A DNA stretch of 64,000 bases, taken from contig NZ_DRFV01000016.1 in the NCBI RefSeq assembly GCF_011050365.1, positions 233,549-297,548 on the forward strand. The letters are read 5' to 3'. The notes below the pieces were generated by a model. The model was not told the DNA's origin. It saw nothing but the letters and a program-made list of their open reading frames with translations, and did not search any database. Both the position numbers and the translations under genes were made by a program. This document shows positions 51,564-60,746 of the stretch, piece by piece (within the stretch, counting starts at the first letter, position 1; every line of letters starts with the position of its first letter). This DNA is from Pseudohongiella sp. (lineage in GTDB: Bacteria; Pseudomonadota; Gammaproteobacteria; Pseudomonadales; Pseudohongiellaceae).

Positions 51564-53918
51564 ATGACAACCAAAAAATTGTATCGTGGCGTCTGTCTGG
51601 CGATCGGCGGCCTGGTGGCCGCGCCGTTTGCAATTGCTCAGGACGCGCCGGCGGTGGAAGAAATGGTCGTAACGTCGCAAATGCGCACCTTTGCCAGCAG
51701 CACCGTCAGTGAAGAAATGCTTAAACAGGTATCCGGAGCGTCCAGCGTGCTGGGTGCCATAGACTATATCCCTGGCGTACTGGTAAACGAAGGCGATGCC
51801 TTCGGCGGTGATGACTGGTCCACAACCATCAGCATCCGCGGTTTTCAGGTCAGTCTGGATGAGCAGCAACTGGGCATGACCATAGACGGCATTCCCAATG
51901 GTAACTCCAACTACGGTGGCGGTTCCAAGGCCAACCGCTTCCTGGACACGGAAAACCTGTTTGCTGTTGACGTCGTGCAGGGCACTTCTGATATCGCCTC
52001 CTGGTCGCACGAAGCGCTGGGTGGCAGCATGAACTTCCGCAGTGTAGACCCGACCCGGGAAGCGGGTCTGACCGCCTCCACCACCTTCGGCGATAACAAC
52101 GCGCGCAAGGTGTTCGTGCGCTATAACACCGGTGAGATCATGGATAACACCTTTGCCTGGATCAGCATGTCCGGTTCAGACATTGATTCATGGATTGATG
52201 GGTCCGGTGAATCCAATCGTGATCATATTGCTGCAAAACTGAAGGGTTACTACGATAATGTCGAACTGACCGGCTACATCTCCTACGATGATGCCCATGA
52301 AGACAACTATCAGCGCATTACACCGCAGGAATTTATCGAAGATCCGACCTGGGACCGTCTGACCGGAAACTGGACGGGCATCCCCCACGTTGATCAGCTG
52401 TATCGTCGCGCCTGGTCGACCCTGCGCAAGAACCTGCTGGCGTATGCCAAAGCCGAGTTTGAGGTGTCGGGCATCGATTTCAGTACCTCGGTTTATCACC
52501 ATGATAACAGTGGCCGCGGTGACTGGATCCCGCCTTACATCGTTGACGTGCGTAACGACGGTGCCGGCAACCCTAATTCAGAACTGAACACCGGTGCGCC
52601 AGTGTTGGGCGGCGGCCCGCTGGGAACCATTACCTTTGTGGATGCTTCGGGTCGTGCGCTGCAGCCCACGCCGGGTTGTCAAAGCTCGCTGGTATTCCCT
52701 TATGGTGGGGCCGGTCCCGCTTACGATCCAGCCTGTTTCCCCGCCGGCGCGGTGCCGGTCAGTTCCTATCGTCACACCGTGTATGACAAGCAGCGCACCG
52801 GCTTTGTCGCTGACTTCTCCTGGATGCAGGAGCTCAGTCAGTTTGATAACACCCTGCGTGGCGGTTTCTGGTATGAAGACAACAAGCGTAACGAGTCGCG
52901 CGACTGGTTAAAGGTCATAGATTCCAGGACCAGCGCCAACTTCAACCATGTGCCATATTGGACTCAGTACGATCGCACGTTCCCGCAGGAAACCATGACC
53001 TGGTACCTGGAGGACACCATTGTTGCAGGTCCTTTGACTGCACGCCTGGGTGCCAAACAATACCTGGTAGATATTGATCGTGAAGACGAGCATCAGGGTG
53101 GGCTGAGAACGGCTTCCGTCAACTCCGACTCTGACGTGCTGCTTAGTGGTGGTCTGGTATATACCCTGCCGGTGGATGGCCTGGAAGCGTTTATGGGTTA
53201 TGCCGAAAGTTTCTCCTCCATCAAGGATGGTGTACTGGAAGCCAACCAGACGGCGCTGGATTCAGTGGAACCGGAAACTGCGGACAGCATGGACATCGGT
53301 TTGCGTTACACCAGCGGCATGTTCAACGCCAGCCTGACCTACTACGATATTGAGTTCGCCAACCGTATCACCTACATTCCGGAAGGTTCTACTGACGGCA
53401 TCGATTACCTGGGTGAAAGCGATGGTGCCTATGTCAACGTCGGTGGTATTGAGTCATCGGGCGTGGAAGCCGCGATACAGGCAATGGTCACTGAGACATT
53501 GAGTCTGTATTTCTCCTACACCAAGAACGATTCCACTTATATTGGCACCCCGGACCCGGCTGCCAACACGCTGCTGGGTGTATTCCCGGGCAATACCGTG
53601 TTTGGTTCTGCTGAAGACATGTTTGTCATCTCCGCAGACTGGCGCCGTGACAATTTCTCTGCCGGCCTGACCTACAAAGACGTTGGCGACCGCTGGTTGA
53701 ATGCTGCCAATATCACGCGTATTGACGGGTATGGCGTCGCTGATCTGTATGTCGGCGTTGATCTTGATCAGTACCTGGAGGGCCTGAAAGGTGCCAGTCT
53801 TCAGGTTAACGTCACCAACCTGACCGACAAGTCCTACATCGGTGGTGTTGCCGGTGGCTGGGGTGGCTGGATCGCCCCACCGCGCACTGCCACGGCAACC
53901 CTGACAGTCGACTTCTGA
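51564..53918 (+). CDS. TonB-dependent receptor, Pho-regulated
   Basis: 784 residues. Signal peptide ends at FAIAQ; a TonB-box-like EEMVVTS follows at residues ~33-39. The plug domain (~45-160) has ISIRGFQVSLDEQQ, TIDGIPNG and VDVVQGTSDIASWSHEALGGSMNF; the remaining ~620 residues form the barrel with a terminal Phe (TLTVDF). Energised by TonB-ExbBD, it imports a scarce compound over the outer membrane. The Pho array upstream and the phosphatase genes downstream suggest a phosphorus compound such as a nucleotide or other phosphoester; iron complexes are the alternative. An intrinsic terminator follows. Confidence 0.9.
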   Translation: MTTKKLYRGVCLAIGGLVAAPFAIAQDAPAVEEMVVTSQMRTFASSTVSEEMLKQVSGASSVLGAIDYIPGVLVNEGDAFGGDDWSTTISIRGFQVSLDEQQLGMTIDGIPNGNSNYGGGSKANRFLDTENLFAVDVVQGTSDIASWSHEALGGSMNFRSVDPTREAGLTASTTFGDNNARKVFVRYNTGEIMDNTFAWISMSGSDIDSWIDGSGESNRDHIAAKLKGYYDNVELTGYISYDDAHEDNYQRITPQEFIEDPTWDRLTGNWTGIPHVDQLYRRAWSTLRKNLLAYAKAEFEVSGIDFSTSVYHHDNSGRGDWIPPYIVDVRNDGAGNPNSELNTGAPVLGGGPLGTITFVDASGRALQPTPGCQSSLVFPYGGAGPAYDPACFPAGAVPVSSYRHTVYDKQRTGFVADFSWMQELSQFDNTLRGGFWYEDNKRNESRDWLKVIDSRTSANFNHVPYWTQYDRTFPQETMTWYLEDTIVAGPLTARLGAKQYLVDIDREDEHQGGLRTASVNSDSDVLLSGGLVYTLPVDGLEAFMGYAESFSSIKDGVLEANQTALDSVEPETADSMDIGLRYTSGMFNASLTYYDIEFANRITYIPEGSTDGIDYLGESDGAYVNVGGIESSGVEAAIQAMVTETLSLYFSYTKNDSTYIGTPDPAANTLLGVFPGNTVFGSAEDMFVISADWRRDNFSAGLTYKDVGDRWLNAANITRIDGYGVADLYVGVDLDQYLEGLKGASLQVNVTNLTDKSYIGGVAGGWGGWIAPPRTATATLTVDF

Positions 53919-53939
53919 GCGACGTCAATTGGCTAAACA

Positions 53940-53975
53940 AAAAGGCCTGCAGTGTTAGCTGCGGGCCTTTTTTTT
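53940..53975 (+). terminator. Intrinsic terminator of the TonB-receptor gene
   Basis: Stem GGCCTGCAG (53944-53952) pairs with CTGCGGGCC (53959-53967) through one G-T wobble, loop TGTTAG, followed by eight T residues (53968-53975); the A-run before the stem would make it act in both directions. It lies 25 nt after the stop codon. Confidence 0.88.
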
Positions 53976-54016
53976 CCGACACGCCGACATGGCTTGTCAT
54001 GATTGCAGGAGAAAAA

Positions 54017-54251
54017 ATGAAAACCCGGCTGCCAGTTATGTTTATGCTGCCGATCTTGTCTGGCCCCATCCGGGCCGCAGAAAATGTGATACTGATAACA
54101 ATTGGTTGTCTTCGCTGGCAGGAATTGTATTGTGCCTGACAGTTGTCTCACTGCCGATGCTATTGCCGCGACCCTGATGCAGTGGCTCGGCGAGGACTAC
54201 CGGGATTACAATGACGCCATGGTCGCACCGATGAAGGAGTTCTTACCGTGA
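54017..54251 (+). pseudogene. Internally deleted remnant of an alkaline-phosphatase/phosphodiesterase-family gene
   Basis: An intact 5' end (AGGAG ribosome site, ATG 54017) encodes a signal peptide and the start of the metal-dependent phosphatase fold: NVILITIGCLRWQELY resembles the family pattern NVILITIDGLRWQE. The frame stops at 54139. From 54132 another frame reads to TGA at 54251 and looks like the C-terminal end of the same family: DAIAATLMQWLGEDYRDYN followed by PMKEFLP, compare the usual IAATIAALLGLDY...PIKE. Only 40 plus 39 codons remain of a gene that is normally over 400 codons, with a frame change at the junction. The remnant overlaps the phoD start by 4 nt (GTGA). Confidence 0.6.
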
Positions 54252-55300
54252 CAATAAGTATTGCAAGAGCAGGCACAGTGGTACTGGGTTTGATGTTGGC
54301 GATGACAATGTCGTCACAGACCTCGGCACAGAGTCGCACGGTCATCGCGTTTGGCTCGTGTGTGCATCAGGACAGGCCGCAACCGATATGGCAAGCGGTA
54401 CTGGCGGATGCTCCCGAAGTGTTTGTGTTTCTGGGTGACAACATTTACGGGGACAGTGAAGATCCCGCCGTACTGCAATCCAAATACGAGCAGTTGGGCG
54501 CCGTTGAAGGCTTCCGGCGTTTGCGTGAACAGGCCGATGTGGTCGCCATCTGGGATGACCATGACTACGGCGTCAATGATGGCGGCATTGAGTATCCGGC
54601 TAAGGAGGCCTCGCGGCAGGTCATGCTGGATTTCTGGAATGAGCCTGAAGACTCCGTACGGCGCTCGCGCCCGGACGGCATTTACACGGCGTATGAGTAT
54701 GGTGAGGCGGGTCAGAAAGTACAGCTTATCCTGCTGGATTTGCGCTGGAATCGCACGTCGTTGGTTGAAATAGAAGACACGGCCAAGCGTGAGGCGCGCC
54801 TGGCACAGGATATGGGACCATACGATGCCGATTTGTCTGCGGCGGCGACCATGTTGGGAGAGACTCAGTGGCAGTGGCTGCAACAACAGCTTGAGGTGGC
54901 GGCCGACCTGCGTATCATCGGATCCAGCATCCAGCTACTGGCAGATTTTACCGGCTGGGAAAGCTGGGCTAACTTTCCAGCCGAGCGGCAGCGTTTTTTT
55001 GAGCTGTTGCAGGCTGCGCCGCGGGTACCCACGGTGATTATTTCCGGTGATACGCACTGGTCCGAGGTCAGTCGTATTGATGATGCCGGTTTGCCATATG
55101 CGCTGGTGGAATTGACATCGTCAGGTCTGACTGAGGAATGGCACGCCATCAGCCCCAATCGTCACCGTGTAGGTGAAGCGTTTGCTGTGGCCAATTATGG
55201 TCTGTTGGAGGTGGACTGGTCCGGCGACTCCCCTGTGCTGGACATGTCCATTCGTGATGAGAGCGGGGCAACCTTACTCCAGCAAACCGTCAGTTTCTGA
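54248..55300 (+). CDS. phoD: PhoD-family alkaline phosphatase / phosphodiesterase
   Basis: 350 residues from GTG 54248 with AAGGAG 10 nt upstream. Signal peptide ends near SAQS. Metallophosphatase motifs: GSCVHQ (36-41), LGDNIYGD (62-69), WDDHDYGVNDGG (102-113) and GDTHWSE (~264-270), all expected in calcium/iron-dependent PhoD enzymes. It would hydrolyse phosphodiesters and monoesters in the periplasm. Shorter than B. subtilis PhoD (~550) but normal for the gammaproteobacterial branch. It directly follows the remnant of another phosphatase and may have inherited its promoter. Confidence 0.85.
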   Translation: MTISIARAGTVVLGLMLAMTMSSQTSAQSRTVIAFGSCVHQDRPQPIWQAVLADAPEVFVFLGDNIYGDSEDPAVLQSKYEQLGAVEGFRRLREQADVVAIWDDHDYGVNDGGIEYPAKEASRQVMLDFWNEPEDSVRRSRPDGIYTAYEYGEAGQKVQLILLDLRWNRTSLVEIEDTAKREARLAQDMGPYDADLSAAATMLGETQWQWLQQQLEVAADLRIIGSSIQLLADFTGWESWANFPAERQRFFELLQAAPRVPTVIISGDTHWSEVSRIDDAGLPYALVELTSSGLTEEWHAISPNRHRVGEAFAVANYGLLEVDWSGDSPVLDMSIRDESGATLLQQTVSF

Positions 55301-55400
55301 GGAAACCCCGGATGCGCCTGCAGCGTCAGGATGAGTTCAGGCCGGAAAACGCGTATGATGCCGGGCGTATAAACACTGAAACCATCCGGGTCTGATCACT

Positions 55401-55988
55401 ATGGAAACGTTTGCCGCCGCTGTCACCCTGTTCCTGATTATGGACCCACTGGGCAATATCCCGATATTCCTCAGTGTGCTTTCCGGGGTTGTGCCTGAGC
55501 GCCGCCGACGTATCCTGATCCGCGAATTGCTGATCGCGCTTGGTATCATGCTGTTGTTCCTGTTCACCGGACCGACCATTCTGACGGTGCTGGGCTTGTC
55601 ACGGGAAGCCATATCGATAGGTGGTGGCCTGGTATTGATGATTATTGCCATTCGCATGATCTTCCCCTCGCGCGGCGGCGTGATGGGAGATGATGGCAGT
55701 GAGGGTGAACCTTTGATTGTGCCGTTGGCAATGCCCCTGATTGCCGGGCCATCGGTGCTGGCGACACTGGTACTGCTGGCGGAAACCGGGCCTGATCGCA
55801 GTGGTGACTGGTTGCTGGCGCTGATGGGTGCCTGGACGCTGACCGCAGCAATACTGTTACTGTCGCAGCGTCTTTACAAGCTGTTGGGCGCCCGTGGCCT
55901 GAAAGCCATCGAGCGCCTCATGGGCATGATTCTGGTGACCATCTCGGTGCAAATGCTGCTCGATGGTTTCAAAAGCTACCTGGGCTGA
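55401..55988 (+). CDS. MarC family membrane protein (YhgN-like)
   Basis: 195 residues with six TM segments. Family signatures are LIMDPLGNIPIFLSVL at 12-27 and VPLAMPLIAGPSVLATLVLL in the second half, the two inverted repeats of the NAAT/MarC fold. Despite the name, a multiple-antibiotic-resistance role was not supported; the true substrate is unknown. Independent start 100 bp after phoD. Confidence 0.88.
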   Translation: METFAAAVTLFLIMDPLGNIPIFLSVLSGVVPERRRRILIRELLIALGIMLLFLFTGPTILTVLGLSREAISIGGGLVLMIIAIRMIFPSRGGVMGDDGSEGEPLIVPLAMPLIAGPSVLATLVLLAETGPDRSGDWLLALMGAWTLTAAILLLSQRLYKLLGARGLKAIERLMGMILVTISVQMLLDGFKSYLG

Positions 55989-56008
55989 CAGGAACAGCGC
56001 AACGGCGT

Positions 56009-57544
56009 TTAATCCGCGATGCTGTCTCTGTCCTGGCTGCTGCCCTGGGTCGCACCTTGTGCCTTGTCGTGGCGCTTCTCCCAAAAGGTGGCATTCTTGA
56101 TGCCCAGTTTGCGCGGATCAAAGGTGATCGGCTTGCCGCTTTTCAGTTGTTCCTCATAGTCCTTCAGACAGGCAATCGCCGGACCGGCGACGAAATAGAT
56201 CGCCAGGATACCGACAATATTGATCCAGGCCATCAGGCCGACGCCAATATCACCGATGGTCCAGATGAAACCGGCATTGTTGACCATGCCATACGCCACC
56301 ATAAACATGATCAGGAACTTCACTAGCACCAGCGGTATTCTGGCCTTGAAATAGCGATTGAGATACGCGGTGTTGGTCTCGGCGATATAGTAGTACGCCA
56401 GGATGGTAGTGAAGGCAAAGAAAAATAGCGATATCCCTACAAACATCGGTCCAAAACTGCCGAAGACGCTGCCCAGTGCCAACTGGGTAAATGCCGCCGA
56501 GTTGATTTCAGTGCCGGCATCAACGTTCTGTACGATGAACTGACCAACTTCCAGCGTGCCCTGTACGTTGTACTGCTGCGTGATCAAAATCATGAAAGCG
56601 GTTGCCGAGCACACAAACAGGGTGTCGACGTAAACCGAAAACGCCTGCACCAGGCCCTGCTGGGCCGGGTGGTCAACCTCAGCGGCGGATGCCGCATGCG
56701 GGCCGGTGCCCTGGCCGGCTTCATTGGAATAGATACCGCGGCGAACGCCCCAGCCGATAGCGGCGCCGAACCCGGCCTGCGCGGTGAAGGCGTCACTGAA
56801 GATCATGCCGATGACCCCGGGCAATTGACTCAGATTCAGGAAAATGATGATCATCGCCATGACAATGTAGCCAAGCGCCATAAATGGCACGACAATCTGG
56901 GTGAAGTGTGCGATACGTTTGATGCCACCAAAAATAATGAAGGCCAGGATCATCAGGATGACGGCCAGTGCGACCAGTTTGTTGGAGCCGACTTCACCGA
57001 ACTCGGTCACTACCATGGTACCTTCGCCAAAGACCTGGGCGACGGCGTTGCCCACGGCATTGGCCTGAACGCCGGGCAGGAACATGCCGCAGGCGATGAT
57101 TGCAGCCAGCGCAAACATGACCGCCAGCCATCGTTGTCCCAGGCAGCGCTCAAAATAGTAGGCAGGGCCACCCCGGTATTGTCCGTCTTCCTCAACCTTG
57201 TAGAGTTGACCCAGTGTTGATTCGGCGTAGGCTGTGCTGGCGCCCAGAAACGCAACCACCCACATCCAGAACACGGCACCCGGTCCACCAAAACCAATGG
57301 CTGCTGCAACCCCGGCAATATTGCCGACCCCGACTCGCCCGGACAGAGATACTGCCAGCGCCTGAAACGATGAAATACCCTGTTCGGATTCGTTGCCCTG
57401 AAATAGCAAGCGCCACATTTCGCGGAAATGGCGCAATTGCGCGAACCGCGTCAACACCGAATAAAACAGGCCGGCGGCCAGGCACAAAAAAACCAGTGCG
57501 CTGCTCCAGATAACATTGTTCAGTGACGTAACCAGACCTTCCAT
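56009..57544 (-). CDS. Sodium:alanine (AGCS) symporter family protein
   Basis: 511 residues with ~11 TM segments. AGCS signatures: SLSGRVGVGNIAGVAAAIGFGGPGAVFWMW near 66-95 and the amino-acid-binding segment GRRGIYSNEAGQGTGPHAASAAEVDHP-like block around 265-290 (sequence there: VRRGIYSNEAGQGTG). Imports alanine, glycine or a related amino acid together with Na+. The C-terminal tail beyond ~470 is hydrophilic. Its stop is 20 bp from the convergent marC stop. Confidence 0.9.
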   Translation of the reverse strand: MEGLVTSLNNVIWSSALVFLCLAAGLFYSVLTRFAQLRHFREMWRLLFQGNESEQGISSFQALAVSLSGRVGVGNIAGVAAAIGFGGPGAVFWMWVVAFLGASTAYAESTLGQLYKVEEDGQYRGGPAYYFERCLGQRWLAVMFALAAIIACGMFLPGVQANAVGNAVAQVFGEGTMVVTEFGEVGSNKLVALAVILMILAFIIFGGIKRIAHFTQIVVPFMALGYIVMAMIIIFLNLSQLPGVIGMIFSDAFTAQAGFGAAIGWGVRRGIYSNEAGQGTGPHAASAAEVDHPAQQGLVQAFSVYVDTLFVCSATAFMILITQQYNVQGTLEVGQFIVQNVDAGTEINSAAFTQLALGSVFGSFGPMFVGISLFFFAFTTILAYYYIAETNTAYLNRYFKARIPLVLVKFLIMFMVAYGMVNNAGFIWTIGDIGVGLMAWINIVGILAIYFVAGPAIACLKDYEEQLKSGKPITFDPRKLGIKNATFWEKRHDKAQGATQGSSQDRDSIAD

Positions 57545-57574
57545 TTTACTGTCCTTGGGTTGTTTTTTTGTGGC

Positions 57575-59281
57575 TCAGCCGGCGAACTGGGTAGCTTGCC
57601 CGGCAACAATATACCAGCTCACGAACAGCGCATTGACAAAAGCGCCGGGCAGATAGCTGGCGGTGCGGCGATACGTGTAAGTACTGACAATGCCAACGAT
57701 CAGCAACATGGGCACAAACTGTATCATAACAATGGTGTTCAGTGGCTCACCGGGCGTTATCAGCACGCCGCGTGTAAACAGGCTGCTGTACTGAGCAATC
57801 AGGAACAACAGAAAGCCGCCCATAAGCGCCAGTGAATTGCTGCAGTACTGAAGCAGTGGCCGGTCGCTGGCAACCGAAAGGCCGCTGTGTAATGCGCGCA
57901 GAGCCAGCACAAAAAACACGGTGAAAGGTATCAGGTAGACCAGCATGATCTGCAGTTGATCCAGGCTCATGGCCTTGACGCCGACGAACCAGAAGCGGAA
58001 GTCGACCTTGAACAGGAAGTCTGCTGCCAGTACTGATACATAGGCAATGCCTACCGTTAGCAGAGCAATGCTAATGGATGGCAGTAGTTGATGGGAATAC
58101 GTCAATTTGCCCGTACGAATTATGAATCCGAGCGCAGTGAAAATCAGTCCATTGACTACCGCCCACACCGCAATCTGGCTGGTAATGGCTTGCGGGAACC
58201 ATGCTGAGGCTGGCAGCAAGGCAGCGCCCCAACCCATGGCAGGATAGAAGGTGGCCACCGGGATGATGGCGGAGATGATGGCGGCAACCCACCATTTGCC
58301 GGTGCGGCGGACATACGCTGACGGGCTGTTGGCAGAGATGAGCCGACTGAAATAAGGGGTCAGGAGCAATACGTTGAAACTGCCCAGCATGAGCATCACA
58401 AATCCGATCAGTGCAATCAGGGTGCCGATTTCCTTGAAGAACCAGATCTGGTCATTGACCGCGTCGGGATTGCCGCCTTCCAGCGTTTGCGCAAACCAGT
58501 CGATGGCGTGTCCGATTGACGCGTGCGACAGGTGATTGCCGGGATGCGTCACCGGCGGTGATTGCCAGACCCGTGCGTTACCGTCAGCAATATTGCCATA
58601 GACTTGTCCCTCGACAATTGGGGCGCTGGTGCCAAACAAGGCCTGCAGTTTTGTGCTGTCGGCAGCATTCCGGCCTTCAGCCACCTCCCACATCAGCGGT
58701 GCAAACTCGTCGTATTGGGCGAACACCACTGACACGTTTCGTGGCCAGTCCGGCGTCCCCGGCAGTGCCATGCCACTGCCGGTGCTGGAGCCTTGCAGGA
58801 CCATGGACCGGTAAGCGTCCGGCGCAGCGGCAGCTGCCGCCAGTACGGTCCAGCCGCCCATGGAGTGACCTTCCAGGCCAATGTTGTTGGTATCGACAAT
58901 ATCCAGGCTGCGCAGATAACTCAGCGCCGCAGGGCCACCAAAGCCGTTGGCAAAAGCAGGCGCATCCGAATAACCGTGACCGGCCTGATCCAGCGCCAGC
59001 ACGACGTAACCACGTCGGGCGAATTCAATAGCAAAACCAGACTGCACTTCGCGTGAGTTGATGTAACCGTGAACCGCCAGAATGCCGGGCGCGGGCGTAT
59101 CAGCAGTGGCATTGTCGGGGATGTAAAGCAACGCGCTTAAGGTGTTGCCGTTGGCGCCGGTGAAGCGTACATCCTTGATTTCGATATTGCCGGCGGTCTG
59201 TATCTGGTGCGCCAGTAACGAGCCGGCCAGGATCAGCAGGCAGGCGACAATAAACGTGCGCCAGTTAGGTTTGTCTGACAT
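57575..59281 (-). CDS. Membrane-embedded alpha/beta hydrolase
   Basis: 568 residues. One N-terminal anchor (~10-26), an alpha/beta hydrolase domain (~35-270) with HGYIN oxyanion strand, GHGYSD and nucleophile Ser140 in EGHSMGGW, then about seven TM segments (~285-560). The N-terminal anchor places the hydrolase in the periplasm, next to the bilayer. A hydrolase joined to a multi-TM bundle suggests a lipid or membrane-bound substrate; none can be named. Its ATG lies 34 bp from the stop of the serine hydrolase gene upstream on the same strand. Confidence 0.72.
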   Translation of the reverse strand: MSDKPNWRTFIVACLLILAGSLLAHQIQTAGNIEIKDVRFTGANGNTLSALLYIPDNATADTPAPGILAVHGYINSREVQSGFAIEFARRGYVVLALDQAGHGYSDAPAFANGFGGPAALSYLRSLDIVDTNNIGLEGHSMGGWTVLAAAAAAPDAYRSMVLQGSSTGSGMALPGTPDWPRNVSVVFAQYDEFAPLMWEVAEGRNAADSTKLQALFGTSAPIVEGQVYGNIADGNARVWQSPPVTHPGNHLSHASIGHAIDWFAQTLEGGNPDAVNDQIWFFKEIGTLIALIGFVMLMLGSFNVLLLTPYFSRLISANSPSAYVRRTGKWWVAAIISAIIPVATFYPAMGWGAALLPASAWFPQAITSQIAVWAVVNGLIFTALGFIIRTGKLTYSHQLLPSISIALLTVGIAYVSVLAADFLFKVDFRFWFVGVKAMSLDQLQIMLVYLIPFTVFFVLALRALHSGLSVASDRPLLQYCSNSLALMGGFLLFLIAQYSSLFTRGVLITPGEPLNTIVMIQFVPMLLIVGIVSTYTYRRTASYLPGAFVNALFVSWYIVAGQATQFAG

Positions 59282-59315
59282 TGTTGTTCTTCCCCGCGCA
59301 GGTATGCGTCTGGTT

Positions 59316-60656
59316 TTAGTTGTTAAGCTCGTCGTAAATGATATCGATGGCTATCTGGCGCATATTGGCTGCCCCGGGTCGGTTGCCGCCCTGGCTTTGA
59401 ATCATGCCGATCCAGAACATATCGTATACCGGATCGATCCAGAACCAGGTGCCGGCCGCACCGCTCCAGTAGTAGGTGCCTTCGCCCTGTTTCGAGCGCG
59501 CCGCCTCAGGGTCGAAAATAACGGCGAAATCGACACCAAAGCCCTGTCCGGCCTGTCCCGGGCGGTTGTCGCCACCACGCAGCAGCAAGCCGTCACGCAG
59601 ACTGTTGGTGCGCATGGTCTCGACTGATTCGGGCGAGAGAATGCGCTGGCCGTCCAGTTCGCCGCCATTGACCAGCATCTGCAGAAAGCGGGCGTAGTCG
59701 TGAGTCGTGGACACCAGGCCGCCACCGCCGGATTCGAGCCGGTCGGCATCAAGGTAGCTGGGACGATCCGGTCGCGGCGGGTTGCGCATCAATTTGCCTT
59801 GTTCGCTATCCCAGCGGTAAACATCCGCGAAACGCTCGCGGTCTGCCTCGCTTACGTAGAACGCAGTGTCAGTCATGCCCAGTGGTGCATACAGGTGTTC
59901 AGCCAGGAATTCACCAAAGGGCTGGCCAGACAGTTTCTCGACGATGTACCCCTGTATATCCACGGCAACGGAATATACCCATTCATCACCGGGCTGATAC
60001 ATCAGCGGGATGTTGGACACCCGGCTGATCAGTGCATTCAGATCCGGTGACGCCAGTACTTCCAGCTCGCGAAAAGCATCGTTGACCGGGTCGTTGCCAC
60101 TCAGACCATAACCGAAGCCGGCGGAATGGTTCAGCAGCTCCCGCATCGTGGGTTGGCGCGTTACCGGGCCCAGTTCGATATTGCCGGCCTCATCGTAATT
60201 CAGCACCACCTCGAGGTCGGCAAATTCGGGGATATGTTTGCTGACGGGGTCGTCGAAATCCCACAAACCCTGCTCATGCAGCATCATCAAGGCAACACCA
60301 GTGATGGGCTTGGTCATGGAGTAAATTCGGAACAGGGTGTCTTTGGTCATCACACGCTGATCTTCGATGGAGGCAAAACCGGCGCTGTCGTAGGTGGCGA
60401 TCTGACCATCTTTGGCCAGCAGCCAGACCATGCCGGCAACGTCATTGTCGGCGACGATTTTTTCCATGGCAGCATCAAGGCGGTCGATGGTGGCGACAGA
60501 GAAGCCGGCAGCTTCGGCGCCATCGGCAGTTGTTGGCCAGCTGGTATCGGCATGGCCGAAGGTGGTCGCCAGCAGCAGACTGATGGCCAGCATGGCAGGC
60601 AATCTGAAGGTCGGGTGTCGCTGCTTGCGCGGTGACGTCATTCGCTGTGAAGTCAT
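59316..60656 (-). CDS. Serine hydrolase, class C beta-lactamase / esterase EstB fold
   Basis: 446 residues. Signal peptide core LPAMLAISLLLATTFGHA. Catalytic SxxK is SMTK at 113-116 and the second motif is YSV at 228-230 (the Tyr-x-Asn position). The third motif (Lys/His-Thr-Gly) is not clear; WSGAAGTWFWIDP occupies that region. These replacements are usual for esterases and D-aminopeptidase-like members rather than true beta-lactamases, so drug resistance should not be assumed. Probably cotranscribed with the membrane hydrolase downstream. Confidence 0.8.
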   Translation of the reverse strand: MTSQRMTSPRKQRHPTFRLPAMLAISLLLATTFGHADTSWPTTADGAEAAGFSVATIDRLDAAMEKIVADNDVAGMVWLLAKDGQIATYDSAGFASIEDQRVMTKDTLFRIYSMTKPITGVALMMLHEQGLWDFDDPVSKHIPEFADLEVVLNYDEAGNIELGPVTRQPTMRELLNHSAGFGYGLSGNDPVNDAFRELEVLASPDLNALISRVSNIPLMYQPGDEWVYSVAVDIQGYIVEKLSGQPFGEFLAEHLYAPLGMTDTAFYVSEADRERFADVYRWDSEQGKLMRNPPRPDRPSYLDADRLESGGGGLVSTTHDYARFLQMLVNGGELDGQRILSPESVETMRTNSLRDGLLLRGGDNRPGQAGQGFGVDFAVIFDPEAARSKQGEGTYYWSGAAGTWFWIDPVYDMFWIGMIQSQGGNRPGAANMRQIAIDIIYDELNN

Positions 60657-60746
60657 AGTCGTGGTGTCCTGTTAGTGTTGTTATTTACCTCCAAGAGTAC
60701 CCGTTGCGGCGGCGTTGCACAATCATCAGGCGGGCTCAGGACAGCT

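Noticed and set aside
53994-54000. TTGTCAT as a Pho box for phoD
   Set aside because: Single half-site; no partner at plus or minus 11 nt.
54017-54139. A genuine 40-residue small exported protein
   Set aside because: It has a good ribosome site, but its sequence resembles the start of a phosphatase family and a matching C-terminal piece follows in another frame, so a remnant is the better explanation.
59316-60656. AmpC-type beta-lactamase resistance gene
   Set aside because: The SxxK fold is present but YSV replaces YxN and the KTG motif is unclear, so an esterase or peptidase is more likely.
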